Positions 45,124-54,788 of a stretch of 64,000 nucleotides of DNA are shown one piece after another (position 1 is the first letter of the stretch; each line of letters starts with the position of its first letter). Origin of the DNA: Armatimonadota bacterium (GTDB lineage: Bacteria > Armatimonadota > DTGP01 > JAKQQT01). Position numbers and translations under genes: made by a program. The notes beneath the pieces were generated by a model, which worked only from the letters and a program-made list of their open reading frames with translations, searched no databases and had not been told where the DNA came from. The stretch lies in NCBI GenBank assembly GCA_036504095.1, contig DASXVS010000071.1, positions 308,966 to 372,965 on the forward strand. Direction: 5' to 3'.

Positions 45124-45741
45124 ATGCCCAGAGAATTAAGTCCGCGACAGCGCCGCATCCTCGACTTCATCCTGCAGCATTCGGAAGATAAGGGATATCC
45201 CCCAACCGTCCGCGAAATCGGCGAGGCCGTGAACCTCAGCAGCAGCAGCACCGTTCACGCCCACCTGCGCGCACTGGAGGCCGCCGGCGCAATCTGCCGC
45301 GACGGGTCGCTCACCCGCGCGATCCGGATGGTCCCCAAGGGGCCGATATATCAGAGCACCCACCGGGCGGTGAACACCCCGCTTGTCGGTCATGTCGCCG
45401 CGGGCACGCCCATCCTCGCGCAGCAGAACGTGGAAGAAGTGCTCCCGCTGCCCAGCGACATCACGGCCGGCGAAGGGTCCTTCGCCCTAACCGTCCGCGG
45501 GTCGTCCATGATCGACGACGGCATTCTGGACGGCGATATCGTCGTCGTTCGCCCTCAACAGAACGCGAATAACGGCGAGACGGTCGTCGTGATGGTTGAG
45601 GACGAGGCGACGGTCAAGCGGTTCTATCGGGAAAACGGTTTCTTCCGCCTTCAGCCCGCCAACTCAACGATGGAGCCGATCATCGTCAAGGACTGCCAGA
45701 TTGTCGGCAAGGTTGTCGGCTTGCTTCGCCGGATGCATTGA
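45124..45741 (+). CDS. lexA: SOS-response repressor LexA
   Basis: 205 residues. The N-terminal winged helix (SPRQRRILDFILQHSEDKGYPPTVREIGEAV) binds SOS boxes. The C-terminal S24 domain carries out RecA-stimulated self-cleavage at Ala93-Gly94 (VAAGTP) with Ser128 (GSSM) and Lys165 (ATVKRF). GGAGAG precedes the ATG at 45124. Its own operator lies just upstream. A heptamer palindrome separates it from the next gene. Confidence 0.96.
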   Translation: MPRELSPRQRRILDFILQHSEDKGYPPTVREIGEAVNLSSSSTVHAHLRALEAAGAICRDGSLTRAIRMVPKGPIYQSTHRAVNTPLVGHVAAGTPILAQQNVEEVLPLPSDITAGEGSFALTVRGSSMIDDGILDGDIVVVRPQQNANNGETVVVMVEDEATVKRFYRENGFFRLQPANSTMEPIIVKDCQIVGKVVGLLRRMH

Positions 45742-45750
45742 GAATACCGG

Positions 45751-45832
45751 GAGCAGGCAACAGAATGAAGGAGGCAGGAGGAAAGATGCCCACCCGGCTT
45801 CTACACTCCTGCCGCCTGTATTCTGTCTCCTG
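45751..45832. repeat. Heptamer palindrome after lexA (CAGGAGN family)
   Basis: The left arm (GAGCAGGCAACAGAATGAAG then GAGGCAGGAGG) and the reverse complement of the right arm (45806-45832) agree at 22 of 27 positions. The loop is about 24 nt. It starts 10 nt after the lexA stop. Confidence 0.65.
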
Positions 45833-45849
45833 ATTTCCTGGAGGTTCTC

Positions 45850-47061
45850 ATGCCGGAACGCCGAATTGAACTGCACGGTCACGTCATCGACTCCCTGATT
45901 CTGCCGCGCGTGCTCGACGAAATCGTCGACCGCGGCGTTGAATACGAGTTCGAGCAGTTTGACGTTGGAAAGCGCAACGACGAGCCAAGCCACGTCCGCA
46001 TCCTTCTGTCCAGCGACGATGTCACCGCACTCGAAGACCTCCTGGACTCCCTGCAGCAGATTGGCGCGCAGATTCCGGAAGAGGTCGATGCGCGCACCGA
46101 GACGGCAGGCGTGGACGGGGCGTTTCCGGAACGGTTTTACAGCACCACGAACATGCGCACCCAGATTCGCCTGGGTGGCGCCTGGCTGGACGTTGCGGGG
46201 CCGGAAATGGACTGCGGGATACTGGTGAGCGCCGGAGCGGCCCGAACCATTCCCATGAACGAGGTGCGAAAAGGCGATGTGATCGTTGTCGGCCGGGACG
46301 GCGTCAGAGTGCAGCCCGTGGAGCGTGAGCGCCGCCGCCAGGCCTTCGAGTTCATGGGGAGTTCCGTCTCGGCCGAAAAGCCCAAGACTCTCGCGGTTGA
46401 GGAAATCGCCGCGTACATCCGTGAGGTGAAAGCCCGTGGAGGCAAGGTTCTCTGCGTCGGCGGTCCGGCCATAGTGCACACCGGCGGCGCGCCGGCCCTG
46501 GCCCGGCTGATAACCGGTGGCTGGGTGGATGTGCTCTTCGCCGGCAATGCCCTCGCCGTTCACGACCTGGAATTCGCCCTTTACAAGACTTCCCTCGGCA
46601 TCTACCTGGAACAGGGCCTGCCGGCCGAACGCGGGCACGAGCATCACCTTCGCACGATCAACCGGATTCGCCTCGCGGGCGGAATCAAAGCGGCGGTCGA
46701 ACAGGGGATCATCACACACGGCATCATGCATGCCGTCGTGTCGAAAGGGATCGATTACGTCCTGGCCGGCTCGATCCGCGACGACGGCCCCCTTCCCGAG
46801 GTCATCTCGGACGTCGTCGAAGCGCAGAAAGCCATGCGCAACCTCCTTGACGGAGTGGAGGTCTGCCTGATCGTCGCCACCATGTTGCACGGCATTGCCG
46901 TGGGCAATCTGCTTCCCGCCGAGGTCCGTACCGTCTGCGTGGATATCAACCCCTCAGTGGTCACCAAATTGCTCGATCGCGGCAGTTTTCAGACCGTTGG
47001 CCTGGTCACCGATTCGGATGCGTTCCTTCGCGGGCTTGGTGAAGCTCTCGCCCGCAAATAG
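45850..47061 (+). CDS. TIGR00300-family protein, ornithine cyclodeaminase-type (LOR/SDH region)
   Basis: 403 residues of the LOR/SDH-region (TIGR00300) family. The N-terminal part (RRIELHGHVIDSLILPRVLDEI) and the C-terminal NAD-binding-like part (GGKVLCVGGPAIVHTGGAPAL, LRTINRIRLAGGIKAAVEQGI, CVDINPSVVTKLLDRG) are continuous. Members in archaea and the matching domain of cyanobacterial AgrE convert ornithine to proline with release of ammonia. The role here is inferred from the family. GGAGG precedes the ATG after a spacer of about 6 nt. A CorA gene follows 24 nt later. Confidence 0.85.
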   Translation: MPERRIELHGHVIDSLILPRVLDEIVDRGVEYEFEQFDVGKRNDEPSHVRILLSSDDVTALEDLLDSLQQIGAQIPEEVDARTETAGVDGAFPERFYSTTNMRTQIRLGGAWLDVAGPEMDCGILVSAGAARTIPMNEVRKGDVIVVGRDGVRVQPVERERRRQAFEFMGSSVSAEKPKTLAVEEIAAYIREVKARGGKVLCVGGPAIVHTGGAPALARLITGGWVDVLFAGNALAVHDLEFALYKTSLGIYLEQGLPAERGHEHHLRTINRIRLAGGIKAAVEQGIITHGIMHAVVSKGIDYVLAGSIRDDGPLPEVISDVVEAQKAMRNLLDGVEVCLIVATMLHGIAVGNLLPAEVRTVCVDINPSVVTKLLDRGSFQTVGLVTDSDAFLRGLGEALARK

Positions 47062-47085
47062 CCGCCGTTCAGGGGAATCACATCT

Positions 47086-48075
47086 ATGACGCAACTGCGC
47101 ATCTACAAGACCGGCGAAGGTTTCCACGAGGAAACCGGCATCGGGAAACTCGCTGAGTATGCCGAGGGGGAGGGTTCTGTCGTCTGGGTCGCCCTCCAGG
47201 ACGCAACCCCGGAGGAACTGACCGCACTGGAAACGGTCCTGCACCTTCATCCGATGACGATGGAGGATCTGGACCACAACGAAGACAGGCCCCGGCTGCG
47301 CCAGTACGACAACATCCTCTCGCTGGTCTTTTTCGCGGTGCGCGGCCTCGATGGCGCCGACGCCGATGTCGATTTTCAGCCGGTGAACGTGTTTGCCGGC
47401 CGGCGGTTCATCGTGAGCCTCGTTACAGGGGAGATGCCGGAACTCGACGAGGCATACGGTCGCTGGAAGAACAATGCCGAGCGCCTCCCATCGGACGCCG
47501 GCGCCCCCATGTACTGCGTTCTCGATACACTGGTGGATGGGTATTTCCCGGTGATCGATCGCCTCGCGGATCAGGTGGATGACGTCGAGGATCAGGTCAT
47601 CGCCTCTCACTCCGCAACCGCGCTTCCCGCCATCTTTGCGCTCAAGAAGAGCATGCTTCGATTCCGGAGGGTTGCTTCCGCGGGCCGCGACGCGGTGAAC
47701 AGCCTGGTCGTCCGCGACGAGGTGTTCGGCCGCGACAATCTCATATTCCTGCAGGACGTTTATGATCACATCGTCCGCATCACGGACAGCGTGGACACGT
47801 ATCGCGACCTGCTGAGCAACGCGATGGAGACCTATCTCTCGGTGACAAGCAACCTCCTAGCCGAAAACTCCAACAAATTGAACGTTACGATGCAGACGCT
47901 CACCTCCTGGAGCATCATCATCGGATCCGGCGCCGTGATTACGGGCGTTTACGGCATGAACGTGGAGGGAATCCCGTTTCGGCACGGCCAGCACGGCTTT
48001 GTCAGTGTGATGCTGGTGATGTTCGGGGTGGCCATAGCCCTGGCCGGGTTGTTCCGCCGCAAGGGCTGGATATAG
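47086..48075 (+). CDS. corA: CorA-family magnesium/cobalt transport protein
   Basis: 329 residues. A cytosolic funnel domain (MTMEDLDHNEDRPRLRQYDNILSLVFFAV) precedes two C-terminal membrane helices. The first helix ends in the GMN selectivity signature YGMNVEGIPF (GMN at 290-292), and the chain ends with a basic tail (RRKGWI). CorA pentamers admit Mg2+ and regulate by sensing cytosolic Mg2+. AGGGGAATC lies before the start. Confidence 0.94.
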   Translation: MTQLRIYKTGEGFHEETGIGKLAEYAEGEGSVVWVALQDATPEELTALETVLHLHPMTMEDLDHNEDRPRLRQYDNILSLVFFAVRGLDGADADVDFQPVNVFAGRRFIVSLVTGEMPELDEAYGRWKNNAERLPSDAGAPMYCVLDTLVDGYFPVIDRLADQVDDVEDQVIASHSATALPAIFALKKSMLRFRRVASAGRDAVNSLVVRDEVFGRDNLIFLQDVYDHIVRITDSVDTYRDLLSNAMETYLSVTSNLLAENSNKLNVTMQTLTSWSIIIGSGAVITGVYGMNVEGIPFRHGQHGFVSVMLVMFGVAIALAGLFRRKGWI

Positions 48076-48095
48076 ATGCGGTGACGAGGGGGTAA

Positions 48096-51000
48096 ATGAT
48101 GCGATTGACGCCTGCCACGTGGCTCCTGCTCTGTTGTGTTGCGGCTTTGCCCCCGGTACCCTGTTGGTCGTCGCCTCATCCGGTCGTACCGGACGCCGCG
48201 TCCCTGAACCTCGACGAAGTGGGTTACTACGACGTAGGATACAGGTACCGCGGGCAGCGGGACAAATTCATGCCTGAGGGCTGGTCCGGCCCATTTGAAG
48301 AGCGGACGGGTGTCGCATGCATGCCGGCGGGCATTCAGAACGGCCGTGCCGCGTGGCTCCTCCATTGCCCATGGCGCGGCGGCACGGGATGCGCGTTCCA
48401 GGATTTCACGTTGAAGCTGCCCGCCGCGCGGCGCATCCGTCTGACGGGAGCGACGGCTTTGCGGGCCGACGCCATTGGAAAATCCGATGGAGTGGTGTTC
48501 CGTATCTACCTGAATGGCCGCAAAGTACTGGACGAGCCCCGGACCGAGAGCGTCTGGAAGCCGTTCTCAATCGAACTCACGGCCTTCGCCGGACGAACGG
48601 TCAACGTGCGTTTTGAAACCGATCCCGGGCCGCGGGACGACGCGAGTTTTGACTTCTCTCTGTGGGCGGACCGAACGTTGAAGATCGACGGCATGCGGAA
48701 CCATCCCGCCCCGCGCGCCGCGCCCGTGGCGTTGAACCTGCGATCGATGTCGGCGCGCCCCTCGGCCGGAGTTGCGCCCCTGGCAGGTGCCGCGGGAACC
48801 CACAGCGTGGCAAAGAGCGGCGATGCGGTCACGCTGCAATACGTCGCCGGTCGGGAACGCCTCATATACGTGTGGCGCCCCCCGGCGACGGCGGATGCCC
48901 CGCCGTTTGGCGACATCTCGCTGCGTGCACGATTGGCAGGCCGCTCTGAGTCGTCAATACCCCTCGCGCGAGGGGCCTCGTTGGTCTGGGCTGGAGACGC
49001 CAAGCCCATGGGGCCGACGCATCTGCGCGTGTCCGGGGATAGGGCCGTCATGACGCGGCCATACGGTGTGGGCTCGTACACAGTGACGCTGACCGTTGTC
49101 GGACGCCTTGTGCGCAAGAGCCTTGTGCTGGAGGTGTCAACGGACAAGCCGGGTGTTGCGGCGATGGATAGCGGTGCGTGGGGGCCGGTTGCGTTGCGGC
49201 GCTCGGTCACCACACCGTATTATTCCGGCAGAGTCTACTATCTTCCCCGCGAAGACCTGTTCGTGAACGCGTTCCTCGATTGGACGGATTCCAACGCGTC
49301 CGCTCACGACGGAAACCGCGCGAGATATGATTCCCTCACCGACGGCACGCGCGCGCCGCTCCGGGAGCGCGCCGTTTACACGGCGGCGTGGAACCTCCCG
49401 GAGGCGTTCCCGAACGTGCCCAATCCCCCGTCTCCCTATCGTGCGGAAATGGGAGAGAGAATGGTGCTCGATATCTGGGGAGGCCGTTACCTCGATATCG
49501 CCCGGAGTTTCCAGAGCCTGGCCGACTGCGGCATTCGAAGCTGCTACGCCATCATCCACAACTGGCAGCGCAGCGGATACGACAACGCGCTGCCCAATCA
49601 CGTGCCGGCCGCCGTGGACAAAGGTGGCGACGCCGATATGAAAACGCTGGTCGAAACCGGGAAGCGGCTCGGCTATCGCGTCGCGCTCCACGAGAACTAC
49701 GTCGACTACTACCCGAACTACGATTCGTACAACGTGGACGACATCGCCTTGGATTCCGGCGGAGCTAAGCAGAAGGCCTGGTTCAACGAGGGAACCGGCA
49801 TCCAGTCGCTGGCGGTCAAGCCGGCGGCTATCCTGCGTCTGGCCGCAACGCAGTCTCCCGAGATCCGCCGACGCTACGGCTCCAATGCCTGCTACCTCGA
49901 CGTGCACTCCGCGGTGCCGCCCTGGTTCCACGTGGACGACCGCGCCGGGGAGCCTGGCGCGGGAGAGTTCGATTCCGTCTGGAAGGTTCACGCCGGCCTC
50001 TGGGATTGGGAACGGAAGAACTACGGCGGGCCGGTGACAGGCGAAGGCGCAAACCACTGGTTCTGGAGCGGCCTCCTCGACGGCGTCGAGGCGCAGTTCG
50101 GGGCCGGCTGGGACGGCGGCCAGGGCATGACGGCCCCTTTGGCCGTGGATTTCGATCTCCTCCGCATCCATCCCCTCCAGATGAACCACGGAATGGGATA
50201 TTACGAACGTTGGTGGACGAAGCCTGCGTGGGCCGGAAGTCCGCCGATGGTGGCCCTGGACCAGTACCGAATGCAGGAACTCGCGTACGGGCACTCCGCC
50301 TTCCTGGGCGGCGCGACGTGGAATAACGTCCCTGTCGCCTGGCTCGAAAGCAATCTGGTCGTTCCGGTGGCGAGCCGCTATGCGGAGGCGACGGTTGTGG
50401 ATATTCGCTACCTCATCGGCGGAAAGTGGCTCGATTCCAGCGGAGCGGCCAGGGCCGGGGTGTGGGACCGCGTCCGTGTGCGATACGCCAATGGCCTGAC
50501 CATCACCGCGAACAACGCTGCGCGGCCGCTTATGGTGGACGGGGTCGTTCTGCCTCAGTACGGCTGGGTCGCGTCTGGCGCCGGCGTTAAGGCTTACACG
50601 GCCGAGCGTGGCGGCGCCGTCGTGGATTACTGCGAAACGGCAACGTCAGTTTTCGCCAACGCACGCAACGCGCAGGACTGGTCGCTCTCCGGTGTGAAGC
50701 GTATTCAGCCCACGGTCGGCTCGTTCCGGCAGACCGGGCCGCGGACTTTCGCCGCAACGTACCGCTGGCGCGTTGGGGAACGTCTCCAACAGGACTCTAT
50801 GTGCTTTGTCCATTTCAGCGCGATGGATGCCGGCCAAGATAGCCGGGAATCCGTAGCATTTCAGGGCGACCATCCGCTGGAACGGCCTACCTCGACCTGG
50901 CTCACGGGCGCCGACGTCCTGGACGGACCGTACACGGTCAGAATCCCCGATGGTGTAAAGGATGGCGACTATGTCTGGTCCATCGGTCTTTACGAACCCC

Positions 51001-51419
51001 AGGGCGGCAGGGTAAGCCTGGACGGTGTGGACGATGGGCGCGGGCGAATCATTCTGGGGCAGATCCACGTTCGCGACAATGGATCGGCCATATCGCTTTC
51101 GCCGCAAAGTCGCGGTGAAGCGGGCAGTGGCGCAGTCTACCTGAAGCACGTGAACACACGGGGCAAGGTGGTGAATTTCGGCACGGTGGCCACGGATGGC
51201 AGCGTGCTTCTGCGGCGCGAGGGGGCGGAATGGGTCCTACGAACGTGGCCGCGGGACCGGAAATTCCAGGTTAGCCTGGATAGTCGGAGGTTTGGATCGC
51301 CCGCCTCGGTCCGGTCCTCTCACGGCGTCATCCGGGTGAGCAAACACGGCGCGCGCTGGTCGCTGCCCCTGGACGGATCGTCCGAGTATCGTTGGAGCGC
51401 TCAGGCGGCCGGGACGTAA
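48096..51419 (+). CDS. Secreted GH101-like TIM-barrel glycosidase-like protein
   Basis: 1107 residues. A signal peptide (to about PVPCWSS) is followed by an NPCBM-like jelly roll (VFRIYLNGRKVLDEPRTESV and VRFETDPGPRDDASFDF). A beta-sandwich comes next, then a barrel: DIWGGRYLDIARSFQSLADCG, HENYVDYYPNYDS, ACYLDVHSAVPPW (Asp602, possible nucleophile) and PVTGEGANHWFWSG (Glu650, possible acid/base). The pattern recalls GH101 endo-alpha-N-acetylgalactosaminidases, but I cannot be sure of the family. GAGGGGG precedes the ATG. Confidence 0.7.
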   Translation: MMRLTPATWLLLCCVAALPPVPCWSSPHPVVPDAASLNLDEVGYYDVGYRYRGQRDKFMPEGWSGPFEERTGVACMPAGIQNGRAAWLLHCPWRGGTGCAFQDFTLKLPAARRIRLTGATALRADAIGKSDGVVFRIYLNGRKVLDEPRTESVWKPFSIELTAFAGRTVNVRFETDPGPRDDASFDFSLWADRTLKIDGMRNHPAPRAAPVALNLRSMSARPSAGVAPLAGAAGTHSVAKSGDAVTLQYVAGRERLIYVWRPPATADAPPFGDISLRARLAGRSESSIPLARGASLVWAGDAKPMGPTHLRVSGDRAVMTRPYGVGSYTVTLTVVGRLVRKSLVLEVSTDKPGVAAMDSGAWGPVALRRSVTTPYYSGRVYYLPREDLFVNAFLDWTDSNASAHDGNRARYDSLTDGTRAPLRERAVYTAAWNLPEAFPNVPNPPSPYRAEMGERMVLDIWGGRYLDIARSFQSLADCGIRSCYAIIHNWQRSGYDNALPNHVPAAVDKGGDADMKTLVETGKRLGYRVALHENYVDYYPNYDSYNVDDIALDSGGAKQKAWFNEGTGIQSLAVKPAAILRLAATQSPEIRRRYGSNACYLDVHSAVPPWFHVDDRAGEPGAGEFDSVWKVHAGLWDWERKNYGGPVTGEGANHWFWSGLLDGVEAQFGAGWDGGQGMTAPLAVDFDLLRIHPLQMNHGMGYYERWWTKPAWAGSPPMVALDQYRMQELAYGHSAFLGGATWNNVPVAWLESNLVVPVASRYAEATVVDIRYLIGGKWLDSSGAARAGVWDRVRVRYANGLTITANNAARPLMVDGVVLPQYGWVASGAGVKAYTAERGGAVVDYCETATSVFANARNAQDWSLSGVKRIQPTVGSFRQTGPRTFAATYRWRVGERLQQDSMCFVHFSAMDAGQDSRESVAFQGDHPLERPTSTWLTGADVLDGPYTVRIPDGVKDGDYVWSIGLYEPQGGRVSLDGVDDGRGRIILGQIHVRDNGSAISLSPQSRGEAGSGAVYLKHVNTRGKVVNFGTVATDGSVLLRREGAEWVLRTWPRDRKFQVSLDSRRFGSPASVRSSHGVIRVSKHGARWSLPLDGSSEYRWSAQAAGT

Positions 51420-51460
51420 CCGGCCCCTGAACCCTGCGTCCCGGGTCCGTTCCGGCCGGC

Positions 51461-52684
51461 TCACTTTGGCTGCACGACGCTGACCGAAGTGGCGATGGAA
51501 TCGGTGGGCCGTTTGCGGGTGTAGCGCTGTGATCTTAGCAGAACGGTGCGCGGCGAGCCGTCCCCGGTCCTCACCGAAAGCGATACCGTATACCCCGGAG
51601 GCTGGTTGAGCAGGTCTTTCAGGCTCTCGATCTCAGTGTGGCCGGCATCCTGATCGTTGACCATCACCACCGCATCCCCGCTGGCGATTCCCTTTGCGGC
51701 GGCTTCTCCTCCGGGCCATGTGGCGACGATGCGGATCCCATCGACATCTCGGCGGACGGACACGCCCGCGCCCCATGGAGAATTCTCGAAATACTCCGCC
51801 ATCTGATCCCGTTCCAGGCGGAAGATTCGGCGTGAAGCATCAACCGTCAGGCGGAATTGGTCCAGCGCATCGTTGCCGAGTTGATCGCTCTGCCAGTCGC
51901 CGAGTTGCTGCGGAGTGAAAGCCTGAGCGTTCTCGATGGTGAGGCCGGCCACGCGCACGGTATCGAGGCGCCAGTACTGGCTCTCGCGCCGGGGACCGAA
52001 CGCGCCGATCGATGAACTCTGGAAATGCGCCGTCTTGGCTTTGGCTTCCCGGGCGTGGTCTTCGCTCAACACGATTCCCGTGGCCCCGGTATCCAGCATC
52101 ATGTCGTGCGGCAGCGCCCCGTTCATGGCGACCTTCACGTAGGCGGCGCGTTTCTTCATCGCAAGCGGGCCCACGCTGCTCCAGGGGGATTCGATCGGCT
52201 CGGTCCTCAGATCATATTCCCGCGGAAGGATACGTAGCCGCCTCGCCGGGTAGTCCACTTGTACCGGCCAGCGCCACAAGAACGGCGTGCCGAGGACACC
52301 GTGAACCGGCGTCCCGACGTGCTTGCTGAGGCCGTTGTCATCGGCAATCAGCGTAAGCGGCATGCTGACGCGGGCGTTGCCGATGGCGATGCTCTGCACT
52401 TTCGCAACACGCAGTTTGCGGGTCGCTCCGATCGCGGAAACATCGGACCAGCCGTCGCGTGGAAGGCCCAGTTCGTCGGCAACCTCGGTCGTCACCGTGC
52501 ACGCCGTAGAACCGGTGTCGACGAGGAAGGTATAATCGCCTTTGCCGTTGATGCGGACGTGCTCCACAAGCACCGTGTTCTTCTCATAGCGGAACGGAAC
52601 GTCCGCGATCGGCTCCACCGCCAGCGCGGCGGCGACGGAGGAGGCAAGGTACACTGCTGTCAAATATCGCACGATCGATCGCAC
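51461..52684 (-). CDS. Secreted retropepsin-like aspartic protease with PDZ domain
   Basis: 407 residues. A signal peptide (MRSIVRYLTAVYLASSVAAALA) precedes two retropepsin-like repeats with DTGST (TFLVDTGSTACTV) and DTGAT (MMLDTGATGIVLS), one catalytic aspartate each, so one chain can supply both halves of the site. A PDZ domain (GIRIVATWPGGEAAAKGIASGDAVVMVND) follows, as in periplasmic aspartyl proteases. It is convergent with the GH101-like gene and is 13 nt from the end of radA on the same strand. Confidence 0.88.
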   Translation of the reverse strand: MRSIVRYLTAVYLASSVAAALAVEPIADVPFRYEKNTVLVEHVRINGKGDYTFLVDTGSTACTVTTEVADELGLPRDGWSDVSAIGATRKLRVAKVQSIAIGNARVSMPLTLIADDNGLSKHVGTPVHGVLGTPFLWRWPVQVDYPARRLRILPREYDLRTEPIESPWSSVGPLAMKKRAAYVKVAMNGALPHDMMLDTGATGIVLSEDHAREAKAKTAHFQSSSIGAFGPRRESQYWRLDTVRVAGLTIENAQAFTPQQLGDWQSDQLGNDALDQFRLTVDASRRIFRLERDQMAEYFENSPWGAGVSVRRDVDGIRIVATWPGGEAAAKGIASGDAVVMVNDQDAGHTEIESLKDLLNQPPGYTVSLSVRTGDGSPRTVLLRSQRYTRKRPTDSIATSVSVVQPK

Positions 52685-52697
52685 TCGTCAAAATCAC

Positions 52698-54119
52698 CTA
52701 ACCGGCGGAAGCTGTGCGTCCGCCAAAAGCCGCGTCCACCGCCTGTCGAACGTTGTGGGCCGGCACGAGTTCTATCCCTATCTTCCCCGAAAACTTGCGG
52801 GCGTTACGCGCCGGCACAATGGCGCGACGGAAACCGAGGCGAGCCGCTTCCTGAAGCCGCTTCTCCAAGTTTTGCACAGCGCGCACTTCCCCGGCCAACC
52901 CGATTTCGCCCACGGCGATAGTTTCGGCATCCACGGGAAGGTCCGAAAGGCTGCTCGCCACCGCGATTGCGAGCGCCAGGTCCGCCCCCGGTTCCAGAAG
53001 CCGCACGCCGCCGGCCACATTAGTAAAGACGTCCTGATTGCCCAAACGGATCCCGACGCGCTTCTCCAGCACGGCCAGAACCATCGTCGTGCGGTTGTAG
53101 TCGAGGCCCGTGGCGCTGCGGCGCGGCTGCGCGAGGTGGCTCGGTGCGCAGAGAGCCTGGACCTCCACCAGCAGCGGGCGCGTGCCTTCCATCGCGGCGG
53201 TGACCACGCTGCCGGGACCGTTGGCGTCGCGCTCGCTCAGCAGCATTTCGGATGGGTTTTCCACCTGGAGGAGCCCCTCCCCGCCCATCTCGAATACGCC
53301 GATCTCGTTCGTTGACCCGAAACGGTTCTTCACTGCGCGCAATATTCGATACGTCTGCGTCCGCTCGCCTTCGAAATATAGCACCGTATCGACCATGTGC
53401 TCCAGCACTCGCGGTCCGGCGATGGCGCCTTCCTTGGTAACGTGTCCCACCAGAAAGACCGCGCAGCCCCTCGTCTTTGCGAGGCGCATCAGTGTTTCCG
53501 TGCAAGCGCGCACCTGAGAGACAGTGCCGGGCGCCGATTCCACTTCCGGGTGGCGCATCGTTTGGATCGAGTCTACCACAACACACGCGGGCTGTGTTTG
53601 GGTGACCGCGCGCTCGATTGAATCCAGATCGGTCTCCGCGAGGAGGAAGAGGTCCGCTCCGGCCGGCCCCAGGCGCCGCGAACGCATCTTGATCTGTTGC
53701 GCGCTTTCTTCCCCGCTGGCGTATAATACCGGTCCCACGGAGCCGCTCACGATATGCGCGACCTGAGTGAGCAGCGTGGACTTCCCGATGCCGGGGTCGC
53801 CGCCCAGCAGGATCACAGAGCCGGGCACCACGCCGGACTGGCGCTTCCCTTCGTACGCCGTTTCGCCCAGAACGCGGTCCAGTTCGTTGATTCCGGTGGA
53901 CCACCGGCCGAAATCCTCGAGGCCGATCTCGGACATACGTCTCGGTTCCGCGGATTCGAGTGGCGAACGGGCGCGCGCGGCGGCCTTGGCGGCCGACGGC
54001 TTAACGGAAACCTCCTCCTGAAGGGTCCCCCACTCCCCGCAGTCCGGGCACTGCCCTTTCCACTGGAGTTCCACGTGTCCACACGATTGGCAGATGTAAC
54101 GGGTCTGTGTTTTGGCCAA
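52698..54119 (-). CDS. radA: DNA repair protein RadA (Sms)
   Basis: 473-residue helicase-like protein that aids branch migration in recombination. A C4 zinc finger (Cys10, 13, 24, 27), the RecA-like ATPase with GGDPGIGKST (106-115), the RadA signature KNRFGSTNEIGVFEM, and a C-terminal Lon-like domain (GGVRLLEPGADLALAIAVASSL) are all present. The start is TTG with weak ribosome-binding sequence. A PIN-toxin gene lies 26 nt upstream. Confidence 0.95.
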   Translation of the reverse strand: MAKTQTRYICQSCGHVELQWKGQCPDCGEWGTLQEEVSVKPSAAKAAARARSPLESAEPRRMSEIGLEDFGRWSTGINELDRVLGETAYEGKRQSGVVPGSVILLGGDPGIGKSTLLTQVAHIVSGSVGPVLYASGEESAQQIKMRSRRLGPAGADLFLLAETDLDSIERAVTQTQPACVVVDSIQTMRHPEVESAPGTVSQVRACTETLMRLAKTRGCAVFLVGHVTKEGAIAGPRVLEHMVDTVLYFEGERTQTYRILRAVKNRFGSTNEIGVFEMGGEGLLQVENPSEMLLSERDANGPGSVVTAAMEGTRPLLVEVQALCAPSHLAQPRRSATGLDYNRTTMVLAVLEKRVGIRLGNQDVFTNVAGGVRLLEPGADLALAIAVASSLSDLPVDAETIAVGEIGLAGEVRAVQNLEKRLQEAARLGFRRAIVPARNARKFSGKIGIELVPAHNVRQAVDAAFGGRTASAG

Positions 54120-54145
54120 AAGAAGTCAGTCCAATCGGATGCTGT

Positions 54146-54535
54146 CTACCAGGTTTGCACGGACAAACCATCGATATGGTCGAAATGAGCGTCTCGGGTA
54201 ACAAGTACAAGGTCGTGCTGAATTGCCGTTGCCGCGATCCGGATATCGTTGTCCGGAATGGGGCGTCCCTTGCGCCGGATACCATCCCGGACGCTGGCGC
54301 ATGACGTGGCTGTCAGAACGCTGCAGTGAGCGATGGCACACCCGGCAATCGCGGACTCGAAGCGTTGCCGATTCCTTTCCGGTTGGGCAGATTTCCAAGT
54401 CCCATAGAACATTTCGCCGATGCTCACAACGGAATCCCACACGGAATCGGCGCTCGCGACCAGGGAGACGACTCCGGGTGCGCTATCGCGAAGGGCGATG
54501 ACAGCGTTGGTATCAAGGAGGAACCTACCAGGCAC
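54146..54535 (-). CDS. vapC: VapC-type PIN-domain toxin
   Basis: 129 residues. The PIN acidic residues are Asp8 (LLDTNAVIAL), Glu41 (GEMFYG), Asp97 (PDNDIRIAATAI) and Asp115 (LVTRDAHF), so the nuclease site looks intact. VapC proteins cleave tRNA or rRNA when freed from the antitoxin. The start is GTG, overlapping the end of the 77-residue gene upstream by 11 nt, so the pair is translationally coupled. Confidence 0.88.
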   Translation of the reverse strand: MPGRFLLDTNAVIALRDSAPGVVSLVASADSVWDSVVSIGEMFYGTWKSAQPERNRQRFESAIAGCAIAHCSVLTATSCASVRDGIRRKGRPIPDNDIRIAATAIQHDLVLVTRDAHFDHIDGLSVQTW

Positions 54536-54758
54536 TCAGGTCCACCGTTTCGAACTCCTCGTCGATGATTCGCATCATTTCGTCGGCCTCTTCGTGCGAT
54601 AATGTACCCGCGAGTTGCATCATCTCGGCGCCGGTCATGCCTCGCGGCAAATCGCTGTCCGACTCGACGAACTTCTGTGCCCGGCTGAGCTCGTCGACGT
54701 TCATATTGTTCAACCGCTCGGTGATCGCGGCCTTGACACTCTTTTCTGTCTCAACCAT
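54525..54758 (-). CDS. Putative antitoxin partner of VapC
   Basis: 77 residues, acidic, mostly helical (ITERLNNMNVDELSRAQKFVE, then EEADEMMRIIDEEFETVDLSAW). No AbrB, MazE or ribbon-helix-helix motif is visible, so it does not look like a typical VapB DNA-binding antitoxin. Its position just before and overlapping the toxin gene is the evidence for the role. AGGGGTGA precedes the ATG. Confidence 0.65.
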   Translation of the reverse strand: MVETEKSVKAAITERLNNMNVDELSRAQKFVESDSDLPRGMTGAEMMQLAGTLSHEEADEMMRIIDEEFETVDLSAW

Positions 54759-54788
54759 ATCGTCACCCCTTCGGACGTTGGGCGGCCT

